Origin: Zarea fungicola
Taxonomy: Eukaryota; Ascomycota; Sordariomycetes; Hypocreales; Cordycipitaceae
Assembly (NCBI GenBank): GCA_900169235.1
Contig: FWCC01000508.1
Span: 1 to 41,397, forward strand
Length of the DNA stretch: 41,397 nucleotides
Direction: 5' to 3'
The stretch's first letter is position 1. The number at the start of each line of letters is the position of its first letter. Positions 10,565 through 20,730 of the stretch are shown here, piece after piece. The translations under genes were made by a program, and so were the position numbers. Below the pieces are notes generated by a model. That model saw only the letters and a program-made list of their open reading frames with translations. It did not search any database and was not told where the DNA came from.

Positions 10565-12442
10565 ATGGGCAACCATCCATTCATTTCGGCCTGGGGCTGG
10601 ATCTCAGGCCATAGCCGGTCAAATTCCAAAGAAGCGAAACATGAGCCCGAGGCGACTACATTTCACGGCACAAGATACCCACCAGAACCGCCAGCATCTC
10701 ACCGAGTGCCGTTTGCAAAACAAACCTGTTTCAGTTGTGGAAGCACGACATCAGTTGGACAGCAGCAAATGCCACCCCACTTGTGTTTTCGATTCCTAGA
10801 CAATCCAAACTACGAGACCGCACTGCGGCCGCCCAAGCCGCTCAAACAACGTCGCCTTAATTCAAGAGCAAGGAAGGGCCGCCTTAACTCAACAGTGCGG
10901 AAGAACCGCTTTAATTCAACAGTGCGGAAGAACCGCTTTAATTCAACGGCGCGGAAGAACCGTCCCCATCACCAAAGAGCCCCTCAGATTATATCCCCCA
11001 TCTCCATAGCGTATTCTTCTGTCAGTGGGGTTTCCGGGCTGCCTACATATGAAATGTCGCGTCGGCAGTTTTTCCCGATATCTCCTCTATACCTCTCCCA
11101 CCCACCTGATGGTAGTTTGAATGGAGATGCAGAGACGGGGCTGCCGTCATTGTCGCCGGCCTATGATAGGACGACCGGGACCGAACGAGATGAAAAACAC
11201 GAGGACACAACAGCCGATATTGACCATGCCTTTGAAGAAGTGAGCATGGCCCTGGCTAACCTCACCCAGATTACCAATATCGCAAAAGCCAGGCAGGACG
11301 GTGTCGCGGCAGCAAACCACTCCAGGGCGGCTTCCCAGTCCCCACGCTCACAAGATCCCGATGGCATCTGCATGAATTCCAACACTTCTTCATATACCTC
11401 GTCGTATTCTAGTAGCCTCACCATATCACCGAGTTACCACCAGAGAACGCTTCCCAACTCCCCCACAGCTTGGGTGAGCATGATATCCGCATTGAGCCAA
11501 GAACAAGACATATTCGGTGTCTCTCCGGAGGACTTCAGTTGTTATACTGACAGCAAGTCTGACGCAGCTATGAAGACTACGTATGCAGTATTACCTACGA
11601 CTACAGCATCACCTACGAATACAACAATCGCTTCGGCTGTTGAGCCTGTTAACGCCGCTACATTAGTCGCTTACCACCCTCAACTACAAACTACTCTCAT
11701 GAGCCCTGTTGGATTATGGACACGCCTGCGCGCGTCCCAGCGGGCCACCCAACCGCCAGTTGAAAGTCAACGAGACAAGTCAATGGTGCAGGAGGTGGAA
11801 AACGAGAAGCTGGAGAGAGGCGACACCTCACCTGAGTTGTCTCAATATCAGTCACCCCTTCTACACGAGGTTCACTCACCTACTCTACGCAAGGTCCACT
11901 CGCCCATTCTACGCGAAGTCAGAGACCTGAAGACGCATGTGGCCAGAGACAAGCCCACTGCCTCGGTTGGTGGGCCAGATGACTGGTTCGACCAGTTTGG
12001 CTTTGTGACCTACGGCAAGCTCCTCGAGTCGAGATTCTCCTTCAAAGCGAAGAGTCGGCCCTCCTCACAGACTGTAGGCAACCCCCCAAGCGGCGCGTCC
12101 CGCCTCTCGGAACAGTATCTCCCCATGCTCGCCAGCCGAGACCACCTGGCGCGCGCCAAGCTGCGAGGGACAATGTTTCGCAACGCGGAGTACAAGGTCT
12201 CGTTGGTGGGGTGGAACGAGCGCCGTCCAGAACTCAGCCCCGTGCGCGCGGCGATTGAGCTCCCGTCTCCCATGCACGGGCTTCCTCATCATAAAGAAGA
12301 TTACCATTTTACGAGGACGGTACCCCGGCGTGGCAGCAGCCCTGGTGGGTGGGTGAGCTGCAACCTCAATGACGATCTTTGCCAGTTTCTGGCTGGCAAC
12401 CCGTCAGGTCGATATAGCCTAGGGGCAGAAAGAAAGCAATAG
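10565..12442 (+). CDS. Orphan 625-aa low-complexity protein with internal repeats
   Basis: A single uninterrupted frame from ATG 10565 to TAG, 625 aa, without signal peptide or membrane segment. I do not recognise a family. The N-terminal part has a C-x2-C-x12-C stretch (CFSCG ... HLC, about residues 57-74). Next is a basic tandem block of four 9-residue units of type R-[L/F]-N-S-T-[V/A]-R-K-N (about residues 97-132, bases 10853-10960). The middle is Ser/Thr/Pro-rich and probably disordered. A second block of three 8-residue units of type S-P-x-L-x-E/K-V-H lies at bases 11852-11920. The C-terminal ~150 residues are more ordered (DDWFDQFGFVTYGKLLESRF, ARAKLRGTMFRNAEYKVSL). The length of the frame and its ATG make a real gene likely. 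A missing 5' exon cannot be excluded. Confidence 0.6.
   Translation: MGNHPFISAWGWISGHSRSNSKEAKHEPEATTFHGTRYPPEPPASHRVPFAKQTCFSCGSTTSVGQQQMPPHLCFRFLDNPNYETALRPPKPLKQRRLNSRARKGRLNSTVRKNRFNSTVRKNRFNSTARKNRPHHQRAPQIISPISIAYSSVSGVSGLPTYEMSRRQFFPISPLYLSHPPDGSLNGDAETGLPSLSPAYDRTTGTERDEKHEDTTADIDHAFEEVSMALANLTQITNIAKARQDGVAAANHSRAASQSPRSQDPDGICMNSNTSSYTSSYSSSLTISPSYHQRTLPNSPTAWVSMISALSQEQDIFGVSPEDFSCYTDSKSDAAMKTTYAVLPTTTASPTNTTIASAVEPVNAATLVAYHPQLQTTLMSPVGLWTRLRASQRATQPPVESQRDKSMVQEVENEKLERGDTSPELSQYQSPLLHEVHSPTLRKVHSPILREVRDLKTHVARDKPTASVGGPDDWFDQFGFVTYGKLLESRFSFKAKSRPSSQTVGNPPSGASRLSEQYLPMLASRDHLARAKLRGTMFRNAEYKVSLVGWNERRPELSPVRAAIELPSPMHGLPHHKEDYHFTRTVPRRGSSPGGWVSCNLNDDLCQFLAGNPSGRYSLGAERKQ
10853..10960 (+). 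repeat. Coding minisatellite, 4 x 27 bp
   Basis: Four head-to-tail 27-bp units start at 10853, 10880, 10907 and 10934. Units 2 to 4 differ at only a few positions and unit 1 is more diverged. Each unit encodes nine residues in frame, so copy-number change would not break the frame. Confidence 0.9.
11852..11920 (+). repeat. Coding minisatellite, ~3 x 24 bp
   Basis: Three 24-bp units encode SPLLHEVH, SPTLRKVH and SPILREV (the last unit lacks the final codon). The unit is in frame with the surrounding protein. Confidence 0.85.
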
Positions 12443-12630
12443 AAATAAATTTCAAATCTCGGTCGTACTATATGGCGTTTAAAATCCGTTGACTACTCAG
12501 AATGGACTGTTAAGAATGCATGTTTTCCTTCTGTGGAGAAGGTATTCCCTCCTCGGATGACCGTAGCAGGAATAGTACTTGAAATTATCAGGAATGTCTG
12601 ATATGGTTGCTGGCGAGGAAACAGTCTAGC
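12443..12630. other. 3' flank of the orphan gene
   Basis: The AT-rich stretch after the stop contains AATAAA-like sequence (GAAATAAAT, about 12441-12450), a possible polyadenylation signal. Confidence 0.35.
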
Positions 12631-12747
12631 TGTAAGGACGAGGGTGCTAGGTAACCACTCGGCTACAGAGATCATCAAAAGATCAAGTAATAACCAGCCG
12701 TGGTCGATATCCCTAGCATCCAATATATACCTTCTAGGTCCCTAACA
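12631..12747 (-). repeat. 117-bp repeat copy (MITE-like)
   Basis: Minus-oriented copy bounded by TGTAAGG on the left and CCTAACA on the right. It aligns over its full length with 7483-7600 and 22509-22627. The flanks CTAGC and CCAGC match at 4 of 5 bases, as expected for an old 5-bp target duplication. Confidence 0.8.
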
Positions 12748-13151
12748 CCAGCAGTAGTTCACTTCGCGCAAATTAAACGCCTTTTTCTCGCTACGGTGTA
12801 GCATGCGATGCCATATTAATCAGTACCACTTGCCATTATTGATTTCAAACCTTTAGACAGAGTGAATACGTTTCAATATGTACTAACGAGCGTCGAGAGC
12901 GAAGCTGCAATAGTGACTGTCGTGACATGATTGAGTTCACATTTAGTGGAGTATGCCGCAGGTCCAGGAGAACGAGTATCAGCTCTCTGGATAATTGGGC
13001 TTGGAACCGTTGCTCTTGAAGTATCATAAAAGCTTGACATGAAAGATAGATATTTATAGACAAAGTTCCCGTTTAATCCACAGTTAGGCAGCTCATCTGC
13101 ACGAACGGTAGGCGGGCTCTAGACGAGCCTGCTTCCATGTAGATGGAACAA
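12748..13151. other. Intergenic stretch, nothing supported
   Basis: About 400 bp between the repeat and the stop of the minus-strand small secreted protein. It contains only short open frames without family resemblance and should include that gene's 3' untranslated region. Confidence 0.4.
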
Positions 13152-13621
13152 TTATTCAGATAATACACGCTGAAATATGTCAATAACGGTATATGTAGAG
13201 TGACTGGAGAGATACTGACTAGCTTCTGCGTAAACGGCCGTTAGATCGCCGACGCATTCACCAATGGACACAATCTTCTGGGTGCCTTTACAGTCTTTAT
13301 CGCCGCACATGAGCATCACTATTCATGTTAGCAATGAACCATAGGACAGAAAAAAATTGGGATGGAAAATTATTACTTTTTGAACAGTTGGGCATTCCAT
13401 CTAAGTTTACAAACAGGGCGGACTGCGAACCATAAGGCCCGCCGGTAATTTTACCAGGTGCAGGGAATCTATGATCAGCGTATTGACCGCAGTGCCGATC
13501 CCAGTAGCTACACAATTCAGTTGAAGCTCAACAGTGTCAGACCAAGCAGGACTTACAAGTTGACTTGGATAGCGTTGGCGGTGGCCACAATGGCAGTTAC
13601 GAGAGCAACAGAGTAGCGCAT
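13152..13621 (-). CDS. Small secreted cysteine-containing protein (effector-like)
   Basis: Three exons on the minus strand: 13621-13557, 13507-13377, 13318-13152. Introns are 49 and 58 nt (gtaagt ... tgtag; gtaata ... gaatag, with GCTAACATG before the acceptor); phases agree and the product is 120 aa. The first 17 residues, MRYSVALVTAIVATANA, are a clear signal peptide ending in ANA. The mature ~100 residues hold five cysteines (in RHCGQY, PNCSK, LMCGDKDC and GECVGD). The family is not certain. Size, secretion and cysteines match the many small secreted proteins of plant- and insect-associated fungi, so a role outside the cell is likely. The odd cysteine number leaves one unpaired or signals a slightly wrong junction. 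Confidence 0.7.
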
Positions 13622-15088
13622 TTTGACGAGTATATGAAATGAGATCCAAACAAAACGTCTGGGAGAAAGAAAGCCGTAAACGCTACAGCTATGTCGATTA
13701 AAATGGCAAATGAGTGAATAACAGGCCGGTTTAGCCTCGGAGGGGGATGCTGATGCATTTATAATTTTATACACAGTGCCCACCTTATTAGCCTGAATCG
13801 ATATGTGTGTGCTATTTTCTTTGAGTAGCTTGGCAGGATTAATTTTATTCAAGCATAAGCAGTCTCGGTATTCGTAGTTCAAGTCACTTCGACCGTCGGA
13901 GCACCGGAACTAGCCGAGAAACAAGCAAAGGAGACCGTGAGCTTGAATACCGAGTTTCAGGCGACTCATGTATTTCGTCCATGTGGGTTCGTTTATGGGG
14001 AATATATAGATGATGGAGCAGCTACTACCGATTGGTGGTATTTTTAGCCTAATAAGGGAGTATCTATACTTGTAAACCGTTTAAATTTCATAGTCGAGGA
14101 GGCGTTAGAGGCCTGGGCCCCTGCTTCACATTACAGTGGTCACCATCATCACCACCATTCTGGCAATGATCAGCATGATAGTTATCTTAAATCCTAGCAT
14201 ATGTAATAGAAACCTCATTGACCAACAGTGCCTAGCAATTTAGAGTCCTTTGGATTGCCCGTTTCAGACCATGATGCTGAGATTCCGGGTCCCTTTGCCT
14301 GGTCAGCGGGCCACCTGATGTATGTATGCATCACTTGGGGATCATACTATTGACGCCAGGTTTTGGTTGTGCATGCGGAAAAGATATTTGTTAATCAAAG
14401 CTACAACTAATATCAGGTACATGACGCACTGCCCCAGCTATTTCTGGAGCCGATGTAACAGCGCTCTAGCCACATAGCCACCAATTTCACTTTTGGCCGA
14501 GTATCGACGTATGCATTCTCCGCTAGTAGTACGGGCATGTTCGATACTGGTACTTGGCGCAGTACGCCGTCTGGGGCCCTGGACCTGAGAAGCACTCCAG
14601 CCGGACATCCAGTCTACTAGTATACCTTCTACCAGTAGGTCCGTGGCATCCACCATGTCTCCGCATCACACTCCGGAGCTCGGCTTGATTGCAACTGGTG
14701 AGATAGACTACTTGAAAAACTAGGTTTATCCCTCCTTTGGCGGCCTCTGGTCGCCCTTGAGCATCTGCCCGGCGTGGCAGCTAGCTTAAAAGAGTGTCAA
14801 GAAACCATGCAAATGGCCTTACTCATTCTGGCAAGATGCATAAATTACGCAGTTAATCCACTAGCGAGTCAGGCAAGCAAAAGAGCAATGATTCTTATCC
14901 ATCATAGCCCCGTGATGCGCTGTTTGTGCGGCTTTAAAATGATCTAGCGTGGGGGCCTGCCTGTTGGTTGTGATTGTAGTGGGACCTTATTTCTGCGCCT
15001 AAACTATCGGGCTACAACGCCCTCCGCACTAATCACACGGCAGAAAACAGTTTTCTAACGGCGGCCCACTGGTTAAGTTTAATACTTA
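13622..15088. other. Gene-free stretch left of the transposon
   Basis: About 1.5 kb. The first ~150 bp should hold the promoter of the small secreted protein, with a TATAAA-like element at 13766-13771 on the minus strand, about 145 bp before its ATG. A minus-strand 72-codon frame with ATG at 14656 has no recognisable domain and no joining exon, so it is not called. Confidence 0.45.
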
Positions 15089-15132
15089 ACGTCGACCACC
15101 TACTTCTCGCCCACCCCCACATATCGCCCACC
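15089..15132 (+). repeat. Left terminal inverted repeat of the Fot1-like element
   Basis: 44 bp, identical in reverse complement to 16873-16916, starting ACGTCGACCACCTACTTC. It abuts the TA target duplication. Confidence 0.95.
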
Positions 15133-15231
15133 CAACGCGTACCACAACACCCCCATAGGCTCGTTACAAGACCCGCGTTTTCTCGCCCAATTATAATTAT
15201 TTTTACTTTAAATTCTATCAATATATTTATT

Positions 15232-16800
15232 ATGCCTCAATATAACGAAGAAGACCTTTAAAACGCTATTCAAGACGTTCTTAGTGGCGTAAGCGCCCGA
15301 AAGGCAGCGGAGACGTGGGCCGTGCCTTGTACAACCATACGTGACCAATTGGCCGGTAGAAATGCACGAAAAGAGGCTTTTAAGCCTATGCAACGCCTTT
15401 TAAGTGCTTAAGAGAGACATCTTAGTGGCTAGATCCTAATTTAGGATGCCATAGGCAACCCTCCCTCACACTATTAAGTTAGGAAGCTAGCTGAGCGAGT
15501 TGCCAAGCAAAATAGCAATGTAAGACCTCTTAGGAAGAACTAGTTAGATGGCTTTTTGGCTCGAAACCTAGAAGTTAAGACGTTAAGAGGCAAGAGACTT
15601 GATTTTAAGCGTGCAAATGGCGCCTTAACTGACGCTATTTAGAATTTCTTTAAAATTCTCCAGATTCCGGCCATTAAGAACATTAAGCCTGAGAATCGCT
15701 ACAATATGGACGAAATAGGGATTACAATAGGAATCCGAGAGAATGGCCTAGTATTAGGGTCATCAACGAAGAAAATTATAATAAAGAAGCAGTCTAGGCA
15801 ACGCTTTTAGAGCACAATTGTGGAGTGTATCTTGGCAATAGGCAGGGTACTTAAGCCACTGGTTATTTTTAAAGGCAATAATATTTAACAATAATGGCTT
15901 CCTTTAAAACTGCAAAAATATCAAGGCTGGCGATTTAGAGCATCCCCTAGAGGCTAGATAAGCAATAAAATTACAATTAAGTGGCTATAAGATATATTTT
16001 TAGATTAAATAAAGCTAGAGGGTAATAAGAGATGACTTCTTCTAGTTAATGGCCACGTAAGCCATTACATGCTTGAATTTTTTAAAGAATGTTATTTTAA
16101 TAATGTTTTTCTTGTTTTCCTGCCTACACATAGCTCTCATGTCCTCTAGCCTCTTAATGTGGCTATTTTTAGACCTATAAAGAAGTTTTATTGTAAAGAG
16201 CTTTTAAAATACCCTCCTAACCACAATTCAAAGCCAACTAGATATTGAATATTCCTTGAATGTTATATAGTGGCTAGAAGAGATGGTCTTACTAAAAAAA
16301 ATATAATTGCTGGCTGGTATGGCTCTAGAATGTGGCCTCTCAATCGGGCGAAGCCTCTAATGAGCCCCTTATTACTTATTGAGGCACTAAAAGTAATGCC
16401 ATTAACACTAAAAAAAGCACAGAAAAATCTCATTTTGAAGATTAACACACCATCTAATAGCCAGCAATTAAAACGCCTTCTTGATGACTATATTGCACTA
16501 AAAACCGACCCTCATGATGCCCAGCTAGCATATAGGAAAATCTAAAAGCAATTTGACTCCTAAAATAGTATTATAGCCCTTAAGGAGGCTTAAATACTAT
16601 AACTTAAGGCGCAAATTGATATTATGAGGCCTTAAAAACGCGCAAAAGTTCATAGTAATCTAAATACACAATTTATTGAAGTCATATAGGTCGAAAACGT
16701 CTATAGTAGACTCAACGAGTAACTATAGGGAATAGAATACCAGCCAATAATTAATGTAGATGAATTAAAGCTCTCTAAAGGCTTGGCTATTAATATATAG
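15232..16800 (+). pseudogene. Decayed pogo/Fot1 transposase (HTH + DDE domain)
   Basis: One continuous frame from ATG 15232 with no frameshift but about 16 in-frame stops before 16270 and more after 16545. The N-terminal helix-turn-helix is readable (MPQYNEEDL, then SGVSARKAAETWAVPCTTIR), as is the catalytic region around YNMDEIGITIG. Nearly every stop falls where relatives have Gln or Trp (CAG/CAA to TAG/TAA, TGG to TAG), the pattern expected from RIP. The second and third catalytic aspartates are also lost: VNGHVSH where VDGH.SH is expected, and PLNVAIF where PLDV is expected. Both are GAT to AAT changes. The longest uninterrupted piece is the C-terminus at 16270-16545. The protein cannot be active. 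Confidence 0.93.
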
Positions 16801-16872
16801 TATTTTTATATTATTATTAATTTATTTAAATTTATTATAAGGCTTTTTTATTTACAGGTCAAGATGCATTTA

Positions 16873-16916
16873 GGTGGGCGATATGTGGGGGTGGGCGAGA
16901 AGTAGGTGGTCGACGT
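16873..16916 (-). repeat. Right terminal inverted repeat of the Fot1-like element
   Basis: 44 bp, the exact reverse complement of 15089-15132, followed by TA. Confidence 0.95.
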
Positions 16917-17689
16917 TAGTAACAAGGCTATCTCCACCTGGTCCCAGTGCCCTAGCACTGTTATGGCACGGAGTAGAGGGAGCCATCAATTCCAACCTCA
17001 CGGCCTAGGGTAGTTACACAGACTGGCGGTTAATTGAGCAGCTTGCCAATCATCAGTAGATTCGAATCCATGACAGTGCCGACCGTCAGTTCTTGAGAAT
17101 AACAACCTGACCTGTTTCAGTGATGAACGACTCATGTTGCGTCAGATAGTAACTATTCACAATATCCCAGTTAGGGAGCCACAGGCGCACTAGCCCTCAC
17201 GTTATAAGAAAAAGTTGCGGGAACTCAAACCAACGGCACGAAAGCCGGTCCAATGGGGATGGAAGATTTTGAGGGAACCCACCCATTGTATTGTCATTGG
17301 TTTCAGTGTGAACACACTCTGACCAGAAGACAGACGCCAAAGTGCAGAACTTACAGTCACTACCAAAATCACGCGATTTCGCTTTCAAACTGCCAATTTA
17401 GATGCCAAGCAATGAGGCTGGCATGTATGGGGATGATTAATCAACATAAAAGTAACGATACTATCGCTAAATAATTATCCATAATGGCTGTACCAAATAA
17501 TCACTATTCAGGATTCTTTCCTCTCCAGTTTTCCTCTCGCGACTAATTGGCCTTCTGCGCGCTGTATTCAGCACATGACTCAACATGAGCGGTGTAGTAA
17601 AAGCCGACTCCTAAAATTTGCTATTCTCTCTTTTATTTCATTGATAGAGCTGAGTAAAAACTCTTGCCAGTAACCACCTAAACGGAATC
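16917..17689. other. Intergenic stretch, promoter side of the UstYa-family gene
   Basis: About 770 bp without a supported gene. The last 200 bp before 17690 are AT-rich and should carry the promoter; I see no clean TATA box. Confidence 0.4.
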
Positions 17690-18764
17690 ATGTCCAAGGC
17701 GCATTATCAGCGGATCGAGGGCTCCGATGCCTCCGATTGGAGCCCTTCGGAAGAAAATAGCATTGCTTTGCGGTGCTCTCAGTGCAAACCCCGACATTCT
17801 GCCCTTAACATCCTCTCGAGGGTCCTTCCTTGGATCTTGTTTATATCAAGTACCATACTGCTCGTCGTATCAAGAAACGGGCCATCCAATTGCAGCTGCA
17901 GCGGTGCTCCATCCACTGCGCTAGATCCAGACCAAGGCAAGAGCATAGAATCAAGCACACACTCAACTACCTACCTCTAACTTGGGTTGAACAATTCTTA
18001 GATATAATTCCGGCATTTCCGAGAAAAAGAGTCGTGTTTCACGGATCTCCAGAGTTTTATCCAAACAGGACAGGCTACATACCCCCGCTGGCTGCAGACT
18101 CCCCTTGGCCCGAGAATATCAACTACTTTGCAGAACCAAGCGATGCAGTTGATTCGGCGTGGAATAGACTCTTTGGCAATGTGACCATTTCGATATCGGC
18201 AGAGGAGGCTCAACGTGCGTGGGGCAAGGAATACCTAAAATATCGTGATTTAACCCAAGGCGGCTTTACGGCAGTGTAAGTACACAGGGCTAGTTCATTA
18301 AGGAAAATGACGCATTGCAAGCAACTGACACTAACTGTTAGCCCTGACATTATTCACACATTACACTGCCTTGTACGCACTCCCCGCTCTCAAAGCTTGT
18401 CGAGCCGCCACTAATGGACGACTCTCTAGGATACTATGCGAAGATCGCGCTATCATGATCGATATATGCCGGCTCACGGGCCTGAGCATCTTGGTACGTC
18501 TTTTGGAAGGTTCCATATTGACAAGCAAGCAAATTGACTAATGCTGGAATGGTCGTAGAGCACTGCATGGACTACATTCGACAATCGATCCTATGCTACA
18601 GCAGTACGAAACTGATTCCAACAAAAATACAAGAGCATTTACACGTACCTTATATCGATGCGAACCAACCGCATACCTGCAATGACTTTCCAGCCATTGC
18701 ACAGTGGATGGAAGACCGAGCCCCGGGGGCGAAGTCGTATGCGCCTCGGCAAAAGTGGCAGTGA
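17690..18764 (+). CDS. UstYa-family (DUF3328) oxidase-like protein
   Basis: Five exons: 17690-17936, 18002-18275, 18342-18372, 18430-18493, 18559-18764; 273 aa, all phases consistent. The first intron is of GC-AG type (AAG|GCAAGA ... CTAAC ... CTTAG, 65 nt); the others are GT-AG. A cytosolic N-terminus is followed by one membrane helix at about residues 44-61 (VLPWILFISSTILLVV). The two diagnostic motifs are present: HTLHC at 179-183 and HLEHC at 204-208, continuing as MDYIRQSILC. ISAEEAQRAWG and DLTQGGFTAV are also typical. UstYa proteins catalyse oxidative cyclisation or other oxidations in fungal peptide pathways such as ustiloxin and cyclochlorotine. Whether this one serves a RiPP, an NRPS product or another metabolite cannot be read from the sequence. 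A tyrosinase lies 5.4 kb downstream. Confidence 0.9.
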
Positions 18765-19337
18765 GGCCAGCCATGTCTATTTATACTCTGCTGAGCTTTT
18801 TCAGCACCATTTATCACAGAGTCAAAGGATATCGCAAGCAAAATTCTGTTCAATTATAAACGTTTAGTATTGTATCTCTGGAGAGCTGAGTTCTTACGTG
18901 GATCTACAGATCTCTAAAGCGGAGGATAAGTCGTTCTCGAGCTAGAGCTATGTTGGGGATTTAAAAGATGTACATTGGATGCAAAGAATGTCCAGACAAA
19001 TTAGTTATTGCTTGATGTCTCTCTGGTCGACAGATTCACCTAGCGACCTCGGTCGTTAAACGTCCATGAAAAGCCCGCAACACAACCAACCACATGTTAT
19101 CATACAAGATTTTGTATGTGAGATAATGAGTCTGCTTCTTGCTAATTCTTCCCGATTTTCTCGTCTCAGGGGCCTTTTACAAGTTCATCATCGCGTAAGT
19201 ATGTTGAGATAGCGATTTCTGATAGATATCTGAACTGTCTGACTAGCTTAGGTCGTTCCAACGCTTAGAAATCTATTTACCTCTCCATCTGCGCTTTCAG
19301 ACTACTAAATTAACCAGTAGTCCTTCGGGACCTAAGC
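18765..19337. other. Convergent intergenic stretch
   Basis: 573 bp between the stop of the UstYa-family gene (plus) and the stop of the 411-aa secreted protein (minus). It must hold both 3' ends. No gene or repeat is seen. Confidence 0.45.
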
Positions 19338-20573
19338 CTACACACCTGACCAAACACTGTACTGGGCCCAGTTGTTGTACGCATTGCATTTCACGTTCGA
19401 CGCACCAGTGCTGCAGCCAAACTTGGTTCCACGGCCAGGAGCTCCAGAGTAGTTTGGACCCTGCCTGGCTCCGCAGGTAACACCACAGGCGCCAGCATTA
19501 TGGCAAGTTCTCTTGTAAACATATCCATAGCCATTGAGGTTTTGGAACCAGAGCTGGCCAACGCTCCGTCCAGGCACATTACAGCTGTAGGTGTTGGAGT
19601 TGCTGTAAGACTGTGTGACCGAAAATGAGAATGCAGGGGCAAGGGAGCCGACAATGTTAGGTCCACTCCAACCAAAGCTTTGAGCATATGACATGGAGAA
19701 GCCCCAGTTAAAGCTAAGACTGCCACCAGCCGGCGCGAGGTTGGTGTACAGGCAGTTTGAAATTGGCAGCCATTTACCGTAGTTTGCCCAGGTGCCATCA
19801 ATGGAATAGGCATCGTAGTAGCTGTTAGAGCAGCCGGTCTGGCGACCCTGAAGCTTGCTGTCCGCATCCGTCTGGATGGTTGCTGTGTCGACTAACAAGC
19901 CACTATCCTCAAGGTAGATGAGATCAGGGAGGGTTTTATTCGCCAGTATCATTTCGTGGAAGCTGGTTTCGTTGTAGGTTGGAAGTTGAAGGGCCTGCTT
20001 TACCGACTCTGGGTCGCTCCAGTCAACCCCCGGCCCAGTGCTATCAAGATCACCACGGCGTTCTACCGCAGTTGGTCCCGTCTCGCAAGGCTTTGAGACG
20101 CCGGAACAAGATGAATCGCCATACACAGTAAGGGTAATGGCATGGGTTCCGCTCACTGTATTGATGTAGTCACCAGTGATGATGGAATAATCCAGGCTAT
20201 GAGTCGCAACGGCCAGCATATCGCCAATGATGGCGCTCCAAATAGCAGCATCTGAGACAGTAGTGAAACTATATCCTTTTGAGAAATCCGCAGACAGGGT
20301 GTAAGCGTTTTCTCCGATTGCGATTGGCCCGACCTGAATCCTTTCCTTTGTGTCTAGGACTGCTTGAGCGAGGCTGCCTCCGAATCGTTTAGAGATGTTG
20401 GGGAATGCATTGGGATCCCAGGTTCCGTTGCAACCGCAGTTCTTCTCAGTCACGACATTTCTCACAAGAAGTTTGCTCAAAGCATTCTTGCCATAGAAGA
20501 AACCCTCGTCGGTGGCAGAAATTGTTACGGCCAAGCCAGCCAAACTGGCAAACCATAGAGCTGAAGAGACCAT
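19338..20573 (-). CDS. Secreted 411-aa protein of unknown family
   Basis: A single-exon frame with ATG at 20573, 411 aa. The N-terminus MVSSALWFASLAGLAVTISA is a signal peptide. I do not recognise the family. The N-terminal half (about 21-165) includes NCGCNGTWDP and dibasic sites SKRF and VERRGD. After a linker, the C-terminal part (about 245-411) starts CSNSYYDAYSIDG and is rich in Ser, aromatic residues and Cys (LSFNWGFSMSYAQSFGW, NTYSCNVPGRSVGQLWFQ), suggesting a disulfide-bonded beta-rich domain. Three NxT/S sites near residues 210-222 fit glycosylation in the secretory path. The dibasic site near residue 171 could be cut by a Kex2-type protease to release the C-terminal domain; this is inference. 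The gene lies between the UstYa-family and tyrosinase genes but on the opposite strand. Confidence 0.75.
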   Translation of the reverse strand: MVSSALWFASLAGLAVTISATDEGFFYGKNALSKLLVRNVVTEKNCGCNGTWDPNAFPNISKRFGGSLAQAVLDTKERIQVGPIAIGENAYTLSADFSKGYSFTTVSDAAIWSAIIGDMLAVATHSLDYSIITGDYINTVSGTHAITLTVYGDSSCSGVSKPCETGPTAVERRGDLDSTGPGVDWSDPESVKQALQLPTYNETSFHEMILANKTLPDLIYLEDSGLLVDTATIQTDADSKLQGRQTGCSNSYYDAYSIDGTWANYGKWLPISNCLYTNLAPAGGSLSFNWGFSMSYAQSFGWSGPNIVGSLAPAFSFSVTQSYSNSNTYSCNVPGRSVGQLWFQNLNGYGYVYKRTCHNAGACGVTCGARQGPNYSGAPGRGTKFGCSTGASNVKCNAYNNWAQYSVWSGV

Positions 20574-20730
20574 GATTGGTGAGCAGTGGTTCTAAGAGCA
20601 TAACGTTAGAATACAGTGTCACAGCTAGTCTCTGTGTGTAAATGATACCTTTATAAAGAAGAGAAGAGAAGGATTCACCTATTGTTGGATGAATTGATGT
20701 CTTCAATACCACTCGTCGAGGATAATGACA

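Larger units (their letters stand above)
15089..16916 (+). mobile_element. Fot1/pogo (Tc1-mariner) transposon, RIP-inactivated
   Basis: An 1828-bp element bounded by perfect 44-bp terminal inverted repeats (15089-15132 and 16873-16916, starting ACGTCGACCACC) and flanked on both sides by TA (15087-15088 and 16917-16918), the usual target duplication of this superfamily. Length and structure match Fot1-type elements of ascomycetes. It contains one decayed transposase in plus orientation. The intact ends mean it could still be moved in trans if a related transposase is present. Confidence 0.95.

Noticed and set aside
10320..10799. 159-codon frame overlapping the start of the orphan gene
   Set aside because: It begins at GTG, has no domain, and overlaps the longer ATG-started frame that carries the in-frame repeats.
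14438..14656. 72-codon minus-strand ATG frame
   Set aside because: No family resemblance and no joining exons; too little evidence to call a gene.
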